Below are positions 1 to 6,712 of a stretch of DNA of 9,488 nt, piece after piece (within the stretch, counting starts at the first letter, position 1; each line of letters starts with the position of its first letter). The translations under genes were made by a program, and so were the position numbers. The stretch is from the NCBI GenBank assembly GCA_964343305.1, contig CAYFJO010000419.1:1-9488 (forward strand), written 5' to 3'. A model generated the notes under the pieces. It searched no databases. It was not told the DNA's origin and worked only from the letters and a program-made list of their open reading frames with translations. The DNA comes from CAYFJO01 sp964343305 (GTDB lineage Bacteria > Planctomycetota > Planctomycetia > Pirellulales > Pirellulaceae).

Positions 1-1
1 C

Positions 2-85
2 ACTTGGTACGATGGCCATACCGGACGTCACGTCTACAGCGAAACCGTGTCTCCAATTGACCTTGAATCTGTACCCAAGAAGTAA
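2..85 (+). CDS. C-terminal end of an unidentified protein (5' end outside window)
   Basis: The second forward frame is open from the first complete codon to a TAA at 83-85 and encodes 27 residues (TWYDGHTGRHVYS... ending LESVPKK). The composition is protein-like: aromatic and glycine-rich at the start, with a charged end. The other two frames close early or have poor composition. I do not recognise the family. It could be the tail of a secreted or carbohydrate-related planctomycete protein, but so short a piece cannot show that. A chance open frame of this length at a window edge is also possible. Confidence 0.35.
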   Translation, partial: TWYDGHTGRHVYSETVSPIDLESVPKK

Positions 86-586
86 CAGCGATCCCCCGCG
101 ATGTCCGCCCACAACATCTTGCAGTTTCGTGCGGAGATCTCGCCACTTGAGGTGTGCGCTGGCTGGACTAAGAATCGGCTAGCTAGTTCTGCGAGCTTGG
201 CGATTGTCCTCGGGCCCATTCCGAGAAGACGGTGGTATTCTGCGCCACTCCAGAAACTTCGTCGCTTTTACGGATTTCCGATCCTATCATCGATCTCTCA
301 GCGTGCTTCGGTGTGTCGGACCGACGCGCCGATTCGATGAGCGAGCGCGTCGGTTCGCTTCAAAGGTCACCGAACCGTCAAGATAACAAGCGATGGAAAG
401 TGATCAGATATGACGTCGGTGGATAATGATAATCGCCCAACATGAAGCAAGAAAATGGCAGGCGTGGTGAAAACGCGAGTGACAAATTCAACAAATACTT
501 TCAATTCGTGAAACAAAAGTCCGGTCGCGGCCGTCTGAGTTTATGTCCTGATTTGCACCTTTAGACATTTGAGAAGGGTAAATGTA
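86..586. other. Intergenic region of about 500 bp, no convincing gene
   Basis: Several short open frames occur on both strands. None combines a ribosome binding site, a plausible start and protein-like composition. One 40-codon frame at 442-564 (MKQENGRRG..., ending CPDLHL) is hydrophilic but has no Shine-Dalgarno sequence. The only clear structure is the hairpin at 317-357. The last 200 bases are AT-richer and probably hold the promoter for the gene starting at 587, but I cannot point to convincing -35/-10 boxes. Confidence 0.5.
317..357. repeat. Strong inverted repeat / hairpin
   Basis: CCGACGCGC (321-329) is perfectly complementary to GCGCGTCGG (345-353). The pairing extends outward by four more positions, one of them G-T, to give a stem of about 13 bp around a 15-nt loop. 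No T-tract follows on either strand, so it is not a canonical intrinsic terminator. It could act as a 3' end or pause structure for the gene ending at 85, as a protein-binding dyad, or have no function. Confidence 0.6.
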
Positions 587-1033
587 ATGAAGTACGCTAC
601 GGTGATCTGCATATTCATAGTGTTGATAAGTTCGCTACTTGTTTTCGCCGAGGACAGAACCATTCCGAAGGATGACAAGAAAACTGGGCTGTGGGCCGCG
701 ACCAGCGTTCCCGAGCCGCTTGTTACGAGTAGCCGTCTCAAGCAGTTTCAGGTTCACTTTGCCATGCTGAATGAGGGCGAAAGACACATCGACCCAGGAG
801 TTTCCGCGTGGAGATTGCAAATCAACGGCAAGGACCATCCGGATTCACAACTTACGTTTGCCAACGGGCCGCGTGATGAACGGTGGAAGTCACTTCCCGC
901 CCACCAGTATTTGCGCTTCGCTTATGCGATTGGCGACTGGTTCAAGAAGCCTGGAACTTATTCAATCGTTTGGAAGGGGGACGATTTTGAATCGCCGCCT
1001 GTCGTATTTCGTGTGCTTGCGCAGAGCGAATAG
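587..1033 (+). CDS. Small exported protein with a single beta-sandwich (Ig-like) domain
   Basis: The protein has 148 residues. ATG 587 is chosen over the in-frame TTG at 569 because AAGGG (574-578) lies 8 bases upstream of it and translation then begins directly with a signal peptide: MKY, a hydrophobic core at 4-20, and a likely cleavage after VFA (residue 21). The mature part (about 125 aa) looks all-beta, and its end (PGTYSIVWKG at 122-131, then PPVVFRVL) resembles the last strands of BsuPI-like/Ig-like domains. No catalytic motif or zinc site is visible, so an enzymatic role is unlikely. A periplasmic or surface binding role is inferred only. It is followed 40 bp later by another exported protein gene on the same strand, probably cotranscribed. 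Confidence 0.8.
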   Translation: MKYATVICIFIVLISSLLVFAEDRTIPKDDKKTGLWAATSVPEPLVTSSRLKQFQVHFAMLNEGERHIDPGVSAWRLQINGKDHPDSQLTFANGPRDERWKSLPAHQYLRFAYAIGDWFKKPGTYSIVWKGDDFESPPVVFRVLAQSE

Positions 1034-1073
1034 AGCCAACAATATTATTGTGTATTGAAGAGGATCATTGATT

Positions 1074-1796
1074 ATGAGTTACGCCACTCGAAGTTTCGCC
1101 CTCATTTCCCTATTGCTCTGTTGCGCGACCTCGTTCGCGGGAACGGTCAAACGATTCGAAATCTCGAAGGCGACCCAAGAAAAGTCGCCAATCGATTTCT
1201 CGGTGACGATTACACCAGATACCGTTCAAAACGGACATGTCTTTGTCGAGCTTGCGTTCCCTTCGGCTCAGCAAGAACTCGCTGATCTTTGGAAGGTCTA
1301 CCTCTGGATCATGGATGATAAGAAGACAGTTCTCGGGGCACCACTGGACTTGAGGCAAGTAAGGCGCCCCAAAGAGAAGAAGAACGTCGAGATGATTGCG
1401 GTCAACTACCACGGCCGCGTTGACACCATTAGACGATGCCTGATCGCTATCCGGTGCGGCAAGCGTGCACCACTCGTTGAGACGATTTATCAGATCGACG
1501 TTGGGAGTTATCTAGACAAGGACTTGGCTCGGAGCCCGGATGATGCGGCGCTCCGCAAAGCGGTTTCGATCGCGAAATCAGCGGCCGTTGAGCAATCGTT
1601 CCAGCCTGCAAACGACCTCGTTGTTCTGTCGGCGCAGCAAATGTTCTTTGACGGAAAGTTCGTCTGGCGAGTTACGTTCAAGTCTGCGAGCTTGCTTTCC
1701 AAGGACCCTTCAAAATCGCCTATTGCGAAAGGTGGCGAGATCTTCGTGAATGTAGACATGAGCACAAAGAAATCCGTGGTCCGGTATGGCGAATAA
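1074..1796 (+). CDS. Exported protein of unknown function with PepSY-like C-terminus
   Basis: The protein has 240 residues. The start is ATG 1074, preceded by AGAGGA (1059-1064) with 9-base spacing; the in-frame TTG at 1068 has worse spacing. It has a signal peptide (basic SYATRS, hydrophobic 8-18, probable cleavage near SFA-G, residues 20-23). Residues about 25-145 look like a beta-sandwich with conserved-looking aromatic positions (LWKVYLWIMD at 72-81). After a linker (147-160), residues about 165-240 resemble a PepSY-type fold: a helix, then FVWRVTF (196-202), then GEIFVNVDMSTKKSVVRYGE (221-240), the usual 'V-D-x-x-T-G-x-V' ending of that fold. The similarity is by eye and I do not assign a function. 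It lies 40 bp after the preceding secreted-protein gene, so an operon is likely. No terminator was seen after it. Confidence 0.8.
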   Translation: MSYATRSFALISLLLCCATSFAGTVKRFEISKATQEKSPIDFSVTITPDTVQNGHVFVELAFPSAQQELADLWKVYLWIMDDKKTVLGAPLDLRQVRRPKEKKNVEMIAVNYHGRVDTIRRCLIAIRCGKRAPLVETIYQIDVGSYLDKDLARSPDDAALRKAVSIAKSAAVEQSFQPANDLVVLSAQQMFFDGKFVWRVTFKSASLLSKDPSKSPIAKGGEIFVNVDMSTKKSVVRYGE

Positions 1797-1865
1797 GTGC
1801 GGTTGACACGGTCGCAATTGCGTGTATTCCAGTTGTCGTCAACACGATCCGCCAAGGTGACCTCG

Positions 1866-2110
1866 TTATCGACCAGGACGCCGAGCGACGCCATATTGCC
1901 AAGCTCTTGGCTCACCATCTTTGCCATGGCACTCGACAAAAAGAAAAACCTCAGGATTCGTTCCGATTGCGAACAAGAAAAGAGACCCATCGATCAAACC
2001 AGTATTCGGATCACTGTAACGATAAACTGGCTGGGGAAGGAGTGTACGTGAGCAGTGACGACGATCGCCACTCATGTACCGATTGCGAGTAACAAAGTGA
2101 AACGCTTCAC
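1866..2110 (-). pseudogene. Remnant of an exported planctomycete protein gene
   Basis: Reading the minus strand from GTG 2110 gives a typical signal-peptide start (VKRFTLLLAIGT). It is interrupted by TGA at 2072-2074, and the same frame then continues VAIVVTAHVHSFP. At a CTTCCCC run near 2035-2040 the sensible reading moves to another frame: PQPVYRYSDPNTG, IDGSLFLFAIG, NPEVFLFVE, AWQYGVAR, up to a TAA at 1866-1868. The 'PvyRYsDP...GslflFa' pattern resembles the N-terminal part of conserved hypothetical exported proteins I associate with planctomycetes. Those are longer, so the 3' part seems lost as well. The remnant lies 43 bp downstream of the WD40 gene on the same strand, consistent with the last gene of that operon. 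Alternatively, it is a short intact frame beginning at an ATG at 2126 that has no signal peptide. Confidence 0.45.
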
Positions 2111-2153
2111 GTTTGAACCTCAGCATGAGTCAAGTGCAGGTTTGGCGGTCGAC

Positions 2154-3593
2154 TCACCGCAAGATGACCTTTACCTTCAACACATTGCTATTGATGTCGC
2201 CGTTGAACACCGGTCCTGGCAAGTCGCCGAACTTCGCTTTGTAACCGACTTGAATGCTGTAGTCGCCCACCCGACCGAACGGGTCCGCCATGTCCAACGT
2301 CTCCTTTCCGTCAACCCAAACGCTGGACGTGCATAGCTGCGCCGGCAGTTCCTTAATCGTACGTTCCCAACTCTTGCCAGGTTTCAATGTGATCGATCGA
2401 GGTTGAGGATCGACGGCATGGACCACATAGGTCTTCTTTTCATGCCCGATGGTGATCTCGAATCGCTCTCCCGGAAAGCCTTCGCCAATCGGAGTTCCAC
2501 CCGAATACAATGACACGGTTTCTTTGGAAGTGTTTGTGTAGGTGATGGTCAACGCAACGGAAGCGCGAAACAGATACTGTGTCTTGTCCGTGGAAATATC
2601 GAGTCGGAGAGGACTTTTCGCGGGTTGCTCTTGGGCCAGCGTCCTAACCTTTTTGCCCGTGGTTGCGTCGTGCAAGTTGATCTCGTAGTTCCAGGCGAGT
2701 CCCGATTTCGCTTCCTTCCACACTCCAATCGCTACCGTTGTTCCGTCCGGCGAGAAAGCGACGGAGTTGACGTGACCCACGTCGGAAATCCACTGTTGTT
2801 TCGCCGTTTCGACGTTCCACATCGCAACGAATGTCCCGCCACCGGACGCGAGCGTCTTGCCATCGGAAGAAAAGGCGACCCTGGCCGGCGACCCGCGATG
2901 GTGCAAAGTCGCTTTCAATTCGCCGGTTTTTACGTCCCACAACATGACATCCGTCCCGCCCGCGCCGGCCAGCGTCTTGCCGTCGCCCGCGAACGCGACG
3001 AAACTCAGCGCCGCATGTCCCTTCAATTTGCGAGTCAATTCGCCCGTCTGTGAATCCCAAAGTCGCACCACCGGAGATTCCAGTGTCGCTACGCTGGCGA
3101 TCAGCGATCCGTCAGCTGAGAAGGCGACCGAATTCACTTGATCCTGTTCCGTTAGCGACCGCTGCAACTTGCGGTTCTGTGTGTCCCAGAGATTGACCTT
3201 TTTGTCTAATCCTCCGCTCACGATCGTCTTGCCATCCGGCGAGAAGGCAACCGACGTTATCCAATTGTCGTGGCCCGCGAGTTCTTTTTGCAATTCCCCG
3301 GTTTCGACATTCCAGGCGCGCAACTTCATGTCATATCCTCCGCTGACCAAAACCTTGCTATCGGGCGAAAAGGCCACGGACGTTATGGTCTGGGAGTGCC
3401 CACGAATCGTGCGCACAAGTTTGCCCGATTCCGCATCCCAGAACTTGATTGTCTCACCGCCGCTTGCGATCGTCTTGCCATCGGGCGAGAAAGCAAGTGA
3501 GTTCCAAAACAGCGGTGGCGCCGGGAGCGCACCAGAACTGCATTGAGCCATCAGATTCAGGACAGCTGCAGAAAACAACACGCAACGAAACAT
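2154..3593 (-). CDS. Exported WD40 beta-propeller protein with C-terminal Ig-like domain
   Basis: The protein has 479 residues. ATG 3593 is preceded on the minus strand by GAGGTGA with GAGG 6 bases upstream. Residues 1-21 form a signal peptide. LMAQC at 14-18 is not a proper lipobox, so signal peptidase I cleavage near SSGA is more likely. Residues about 28-315 hold seven WD40 blades, recognisable by repeated 'VAFSPDGKTIASGG' segments and W-D/W-N ends (FWD 51-53, AWN 93-95, LWD 136-138, LWD 178-180, LWD 218-220, MWN 258-260, and a degenerate LHD 307-309). Seven blades make one closed propeller. Residues about 325-479 are a separate beta-sandwich (LDISTDKTQY..., ending YSIQVGYKAK and VLKVKVIL) similar in style to BsuPI-like domains. 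A binding or scaffold function in the periplasm or at the cell surface is inferred. It starts 58 bp after the LRR gene on the same strand, so cotranscription is likely. Confidence 0.9.
   Translation of the reverse strand: MFRCVLFSAAVLNLMAQCSSGALPAPPLFWNSLAFSPDGKTIASGGETIKFWDAESGKLVRTIRGHSQTITSVAFSPDSKVLVSGGYDMKLRAWNVETGELQKELAGHDNWITSVAFSPDGKTIVSGGLDKKVNLWDTQNRKLQRSLTEQDQVNSVAFSADGSLIASVATLESPVVRLWDSQTGELTRKLKGHAALSFVAFAGDGKTLAGAGGTDVMLWDVKTGELKATLHHRGSPARVAFSSDGKTLASGGGTFVAMWNVETAKQQWISDVGHVNSVAFSPDGTTVAIGVWKEAKSGLAWNYEINLHDATTGKKVRTLAQEQPAKSPLRLDISTDKTQYLFRASVALTITYTNTSKETVSLYSGGTPIGEGFPGERFEITIGHEKKTYVVHAVDPQPRSITLKPGKSWERTIKELPAQLCTSSVWVDGKETLDMADPFGRVGDYSIQVGYKAKFGDLPGPVFNGDINSNVLKVKVILR
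2664..3512 (-). repeat. Tandem WD40 repeat-coding segment (7 blades)
   Basis: This segment encodes residues 28-310 of the WD40 protein as seven units of about 40 codons. The DNA itself still repeats: variants of GTCTTGCCATCGGGCGAGAA recur about every 120-126 bases (for example near 3472, 3355, 3228, 2850 and 2973 on the + strand listing). This similarity could allow blade number to change by recombination. Confidence 0.75.
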
Positions 3594-3651
3594 CGGTCAC
3601 CTCGCTATTTGGTCCGCTATCTGCTCGACCCGTTGCATTTTAACGAACGTA

Positions 3652-5250
3652 TTACCGATCGTCCGACAGGTAGGCAAGATTCCACTGCAAGACGACTTTT
3701 CCTTTTCCGTCGTTATTCGACCCATCAAGCAGCTTCAACACGGCGTGCTTCTTGTCGAGTTCAACATTCAATGTAAACACATTTCTCAAGCTGGCAGAAC
3801 AAAAGCTGCGCCACTCTTTGAAATGCCGATTGTATACGTAACCGAAGACCTCGATGTATGGTTCACTGACCGTCGGCAAATCTACAACGCCGATGCCGAT
3901 TTGCATCCCGTTGTGTTCCAGCCATGTCCACTTCGCGGGGAAAACTCCAGACCTGCGGAGTACGTCTTTCGTCTTGGCGGCTTTCGCCAACGAAAAACTA
4001 TGAGTCTTATCTTCCTTACTTCGGGCAGTTTGATTCGGCTCGTTGGCTGCTTTTTGTGGCGTATGGTGAATAACAAAATCGTCAGGCGCCGACTTGACCG
4101 TACCGGTCCAGACTTCTTTCTCAATCGTTTCGTCATCGGGCAGTATCTGAAAAACCGCGCGAAGTTTCAATTTGAATTCCGGTGTAGTACGCATCAAAGC
4201 GAGAAACGGTACGTAGATCCGCCGGTCATCGCCCAGATCATCTCGTACCCAAATGTCGTGATCAAAGTCGACCTTCAACACAAAATGCTCGCCGGGCTTG
4301 ACCGTGACCCAAGTAGCGCCGTTGACGGTCCAAGCCCTCGGCCTTTTCACGATCGAATACAAGACGTTGTCTTTGCCATCCAAAACGTCAAACGAAAGAT
4401 TGTAATAGCCCCACGAATTCCAAGTCTCCCACAGTCGCAGATCATGCTTGGATCGATTGGTGACAACGACATTGAAATGAGAATCCGGTTTGCGAATGTC
4501 GATCGTGCGTTTCGAGTCACGCGCGGGAACGGCAATTGAAACAGAAAGCTCTTTCGCCGAGTCCGGATGGACAGCGGCCCACCTAGGATTGCCGGTTATC
4601 ACCAGTTTCGGCAACGCCTGCTGGAGCTTTCTGACGCCGCCGGCGGTGACCGTTGATGAAGACAGGCTTACGAGTTGAAGCTTCGACAACCCTTGCAGGT
4701 TTGCCAAGCCGGCGTCGTTAACATTGGTGTCAAACAAGTGCAGGATCTTGAGATTCGTCAATCCTTTAAGGTACTTAGTCCCCTCTCCGGAGACCTTCGT
4801 GTTGCCAAGGTGCAAGTATTCTAGATTCGTCAGTCCCATCAAGTGCTCAAGCCCAGCATCGCCGACAGCGGTTTCGCCGAGGTACAGCTTCCGCAAATTC
4901 GTCATCTCCCTCAAGCACTTCATTCCGTCATTGGTAATCTCGGTTCTATGCAGGTACAAGGTCCGGAGGTTTCTTAACTCCGCCAGATGTTCGAGGACGG
5001 CGGCTGTCAACTCATGTCCTCCGAGAACTCCCTGAACGACCGCACCGTTTTCATTAACGGTAAACTGCCGCCCAACCAGCTTTTCAATTTCGACGAGCGC
5101 CTTTTTTTCCGCGTCCGTTGGTTTTGTTTGAGTGTTGGGCGGCTCTATTGCTCCAACCGTGCTGGACTCAAGAGCTATGCAAAACATCAGAATTACCAAA
5201 ACGATCCCCAGGTCCCGGTGCAATCGATCGAATATTAAGTCGTTGGACAT
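3652..5250 (-). CDS. Exported leucine-rich-repeat protein with C-terminal beta-sandwich domains
   Basis: The protein has 532 residues. ATG 5250 has AGGA 9 bases upstream on the minus strand. Residues 1-34 are a signal sequence (basic HRD at 11-13, hydrophobic LGIVLVILMFCIAL 14-27, cleavage near VGA 32-34). Residues 45-68 resemble the 'aI..LGG.v..de' lead-in common before planctomycete LRRs. Residues 69-213 are six LRR units of exactly 24-25 residues of the 'L.L..T.V.D.GL..L..L' type. Residues about 240-395 form a first beta-sandwich (FNVVVTNRSKHDLRLWE 259-275, VKPGEHFVLKV 317-327). After a polar linker (396-418), residues about 420-532 form a further beta-rich domain. No catalytic residues are evident. 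The likely role is extracytoplasmic protein binding. It is the first gene of a minus-strand cluster with the WD40 gene, and its upstream region has been separated from the sigma factor gene by an IS insertion. Confidence 0.9.
   Translation of the reverse strand: MSNDLIFDRLHRDLGIVLVILMFCIALESSTVGAIEPPNTQTKPTDAEKKALVEIEKLVGRQFTVNENGAVVQGVLGGHELTAAVLEHLAELRNLRTLYLHRTEITNDGMKCLREMTNLRKLYLGETAVGDAGLEHLMGLTNLEYLHLGNTKVSGEGTKYLKGLTNLKILHLFDTNVNDAGLANLQGLSKLQLVSLSSSTVTAGGVRKLQQALPKLVITGNPRWAAVHPDSAKELSVSIAVPARDSKRTIDIRKPDSHFNVVVTNRSKHDLRLWETWNSWGYYNLSFDVLDGKDNVLYSIVKRPRAWTVNGATWVTVKPGEHFVLKVDFDHDIWVRDDLGDDRRIYVPFLALMRTTPEFKLKLRAVFQILPDDETIEKEVWTGTVKSAPDDFVIHHTPQKAANEPNQTARSKEDKTHSFSLAKAAKTKDVLRRSGVFPAKWTWLEHNGMQIGIGVVDLPTVSEPYIEVFGYVYNRHFKEWRSFCSASLRNVFTLNVELDKKHAVLKLLDGSNNDGKGKVVLQWNLAYLSDDR
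4612..5046 (-). repeat. Leucine-rich repeat-coding segment (6 units of 24 codons)
   Basis: This segment encodes residues 69-213. Units start near residues 69, 93, 117, 141, 165 and 189. The third to fifth have nearly identical heads (TNLRKLYLGET, TNLEYLHLGNT, TNLKILHLFDT). The first unit is degenerate and the last is one residue longer and ends in a PKLVI cap. Confidence 0.8.
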
Positions 5251-5431
5251 GAATTCATTTCCTCAATTGTGTTTTGCCGTCGTGCTGTGTCGATGGCCTA
5301 AGACCATTTCCTAGTTCGTGGCAGCGTCGTCCACAAAGCCACCACGAATCCAGTTTACGTTGGACTCGAACGCATTCATCCATGATTGGAGACGAACTCA
5401 ATCGACGATTCGTTCCGCGATTGTTCTAGAT
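5251..5431. promoter_or_regulatory. Upstream region of the LRR gene (native flank left of the IS)
   Basis: This 181-base non-coding stretch holds the LRR gene's ribosome binding site (minus-strand GAGGAAA, + positions 5258-5264) and probably its promoter. I see no convincing -35/-10 pair. Before the IS arrived it was continuous with 6723-6820, together forming the roughly 289-bp divergent region shared with the sigma factor gene. Whether the LRR gene and the sigma-kinase pair are coregulated cannot be decided from the sequence. Confidence 0.45.
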
Positions 5432-5441
5432 CGCCGGCCAT
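5432..5441 (+). repeat. Target-site duplication, left copy (10 bp)
   Basis: CGCCGGCCAT immediately precedes the left inverted repeat and is identical to 6713-6722, just beyond the right inverted repeat. Ten base pairs is within the 8-10 bp range known for the ISAs1 family. The site contains the palindrome GCCGGC. Confidence 0.93.
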
Positions 5442-5459
5442 CAGGTCGATTGCATCAAA
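5442..5459 (+). repeat. Left terminal inverted repeat of the IS
   Basis: CAGGTCGATTGCATCAAA matches the reverse complement of the right end (CAGGTCCATCGCATCAAA) at 16 of 18 positions, differing at positions 7 and 10. The CAGG tip fits ISAs1-type ends. Confidence 0.93.
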
Positions 5460-5545
5460 TTGTCGATAAATGATTCGTTCTTGTCTTGCCAAAGTGAAGG
5501 CTAGCACCGAAAGATTTTCGTGTACGGATTTTTCTTCTCGTTCAC

Positions 5546-5550
5546 GGAGG
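5546..5550 (+). promoter_or_regulatory. Ribosome binding site of the transposase gene
   Basis: GGAGG lies 6 bases before ATG 5557. It decides the start, because the longer open frame from ATG 5470 would add 29 poorly conserved-looking residues and lacks such a site. Confidence 0.8.
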
Positions 5551-5556
5551 TGGGTG

Positions 5557-6699
5557 ATGTCTTCTCTTGCGACTTCGGTTTCGTTTCGTAATCATTTCGA
5601 GGAAGTGGACGATCCACGGATCGAGCGGTCCAAAATCCATCCGCTGCTCGACCTTCTTTTTCTCGCGGTCACGGCCACCTTGGCCGGCGGCGATGGCCCT
5701 GCCGACATCGAACAATTCGGCAAGGAAAAGATCGACTGGCTGCGGCGGTTCGTCAAACTGCCAGGCGGCATTCCCTCCCACGACACGATCGGACGTGTTT
5801 TTTCGTTGATCCAACCCGAGCAGTTTCAAAAGGCTTTTCTGCATTGGATCGAAGCATTCACGGCAGGAAATCGGACCGAGGGTCCCAAGTTCGTTCCGAT
5901 CGACGGCAAGACGGTGCGTGGTTCTTATACCGAAGCCGACAAATCCAACCCGTTGCATCTGGTTAGTGCTTGGGCCACCAAGCAGGGAATCACGCTGGGC
6001 CAGGTCGCCACGGACCAGAAGTCCAATGAGATCACCGCGATTCCCAAACTCCTGGAATTGCTGGAGCTTCGGGGAGCGATCGTCACTATTGATGCCATGG
6101 GATGCCAAAAGAACATCGCCAAGAAGATCGTGGCCGGTGGTGGAGACTACGTGCTGGCGGTCAAAGACAATCAGCCCAAACTTCACCAAGTAATCCAGGA
6201 GCACTTTCTCAGCACTTATGAGGATGAGTCGGTCTCCTATCGTGAACATCAGACCAAGAACAAGACCGCTGGCAGGACGGAAGAACGTCTCTACCGCATC
6301 TCGCCTCTGCCGGCGTCGATGCAGCATCTCAAGAAGGACTGGAAAGGGCTCAAGAGCATCGGCCAAGCCATCACCCTCGTGGAGCGAGGCGGCAAGCAGA
6401 CTTCGGAGGTGCGGTACTTCATCTGCAGTACCGAACCAAAGGTGAAGCAATTCGGCGAAGCGGTGCGCGGCCACTGGGGCATCGAGAACAGTTTACACTG
6501 GGTGCTGGACGTGGTCTTCGGCGAAGAACCCAGCCGCATCCGTGTGGGTCACGCGGTCGAGAATTTTTCCTTCTTGCGTCGCTTCGTCACCAGCGTGCTC
6601 CGACAGGACACTTCGAAGTCCAGCCTGAAGGCGAAACGAAAACGGGCCGGATGGAACACTCAGTTCTTAGAAAAACTCTTGTTCGGACGCATCTTTTGA
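5557..6699 (+). CDS. ISAs1-family DDE transposase
   Basis: The protein has 380 residues, normal for the family (about 370-390), which includes the H-repeat-associated proteins of enterobacteria. The N-terminal part (14-75: FEEVDDPRIERSKIHPL, then LAVTATLAGGDGPADIEQFG) is the typical DDE-associated DNA-binding region. The catalytic core shows D116 in FVPIDGKTVRGS, D179 in VTIDAMGCQKNIA, and E310 in RGHWGIENSLHWVLDVVF, followed by the conserved RxRxGxAxEN(F)xxLRR segment (327-342). The usual FGED reads FGEE at 321-324, a conservative change. It catalyses cut-and-paste type transposition of the surrounding element by acting on its ends. The stop codon TGA (6697-6699) lies inside the right inverted repeat. 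The gene appears complete and functional. Confidence 0.96.
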   Translation: MSSLATSVSFRNHFEEVDDPRIERSKIHPLLDLLFLAVTATLAGGDGPADIEQFGKEKIDWLRRFVKLPGGIPSHDTIGRVFSLIQPEQFQKAFLHWIEAFTAGNRTEGPKFVPIDGKTVRGSYTEADKSNPLHLVSAWATKQGITLGQVATDQKSNEITAIPKLLELLELRGAIVTIDAMGCQKNIAKKIVAGGGDYVLAVKDNQPKLHQVIQEHFLSTYEDESVSYREHQTKNKTAGRTEERLYRISPLPASMQHLKKDWKGLKSIGQAITLVERGGKQTSEVRYFICSTEPKVKQFGEAVRGHWGIENSLHWVLDVVFGEEPSRIRVGHAVENFSFLRRFVTSVLRQDTSKSSLKAKRKRAGWNTQFLEKLLFGRIF

Positions 6700-6703
6700 T
6701 GCG
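6688..6703 (+). repeat. Small palindrome at the transposase stop codon
   Basis: CGCATC and GATGCG form a 6-bp stem around a TTTT loop, spanning the last transposase codons and the inner half of the right inverted repeat. It may end or slow transcription of the transposase or form part of the transposase-binding site. The left end has no equal structure. Confidence 0.5.
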
Positions 6704-6712
6704 ATGGACCTG
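6695..6712 (+). repeat. Right terminal inverted repeat of the IS
   Basis: TTTGATGCGATGGACCTG pairs with the left end at 16 of 18 positions. It overlaps the transposase stop codon, leaving only 13 bases between the stop and the IS boundary. Confidence 0.93.

Larger units (their letters stand above)
5442..6712 (+). mobile_element. Complete ISAs1-family insertion sequence (1271 bp)
   Basis: The element is defined by three agreeing signals: 18-bp terminal inverted repeats starting CAGGTC, a single long transposase gene of ISAs1 type, and a perfect 10-bp direct repeat outside the ends. Its length matches the usual 1.2-1.35 kb of the family. The transposase is intact with all likely catalytic residues, and both ends and the target duplication are preserved. 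The insertion is therefore probably recent and may still be mobile. It has not broken a coding sequence but lies between the divergent LRR and sigma factor genes. The left 115 bases before the transposase start are non-coding. Confidence 0.95.

Noticed and set aside
101..426. Overlapping short + strand frames after the first gene tail
   Set aside because: Arginine- and serine-rich composition typical of chance frames, no ribosome binding sites, and they run through the hairpin.
442..564. 40-codon open frame (MKQENGRRG..., ending CPDLHL) upstream of the first secreted-protein gene
   Set aside because: No ribosome binding site, short, and no recognisable feature. Kept only as a mention in the intergenic entry.
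1803..1830. TTGACA with TATTCC 16 bases later, promoter-like
   Set aside because: The -10 match is poor and it points into the antisense strand of the remnant gene with nothing convincing downstream.
2145..2160. GCGGT/ACCGC hairpin at the WD40 gene stop codon
   Set aside because: Only 5 bp of stem and no T-tract, too weak to call a terminator.
2625..3053. Open frames on both strands within the WD40 gene
   Set aside because: They are shadows created by the repetitive, GC-rich WD40 coding sequence.
3745..4539. 264-codon open frame on the + strand
   Set aside because: Lies entirely antisense to the well supported LRR gene, lacks a ribosome binding site and shows no protein family features.
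5350..5400. Minus-strand GTTCGAGTCC resembling the T-arm of a tRNA
   Set aside because: The flanking bases do not form the required 5-bp stem, and no acceptor, D or anticodon arm is found upstream.
5470..5556. N-terminal extension of the transposase from ATG 5470
   Set aside because: GGAGG before ATG 5557 and the family's usual length favour the later start; the extra 29 residues look non-coding.
5542..6474. 310-codon open frame on the - strand
   Set aside because: Antisense shadow of the transposase gene, whose residues and motifs are unmistakable.
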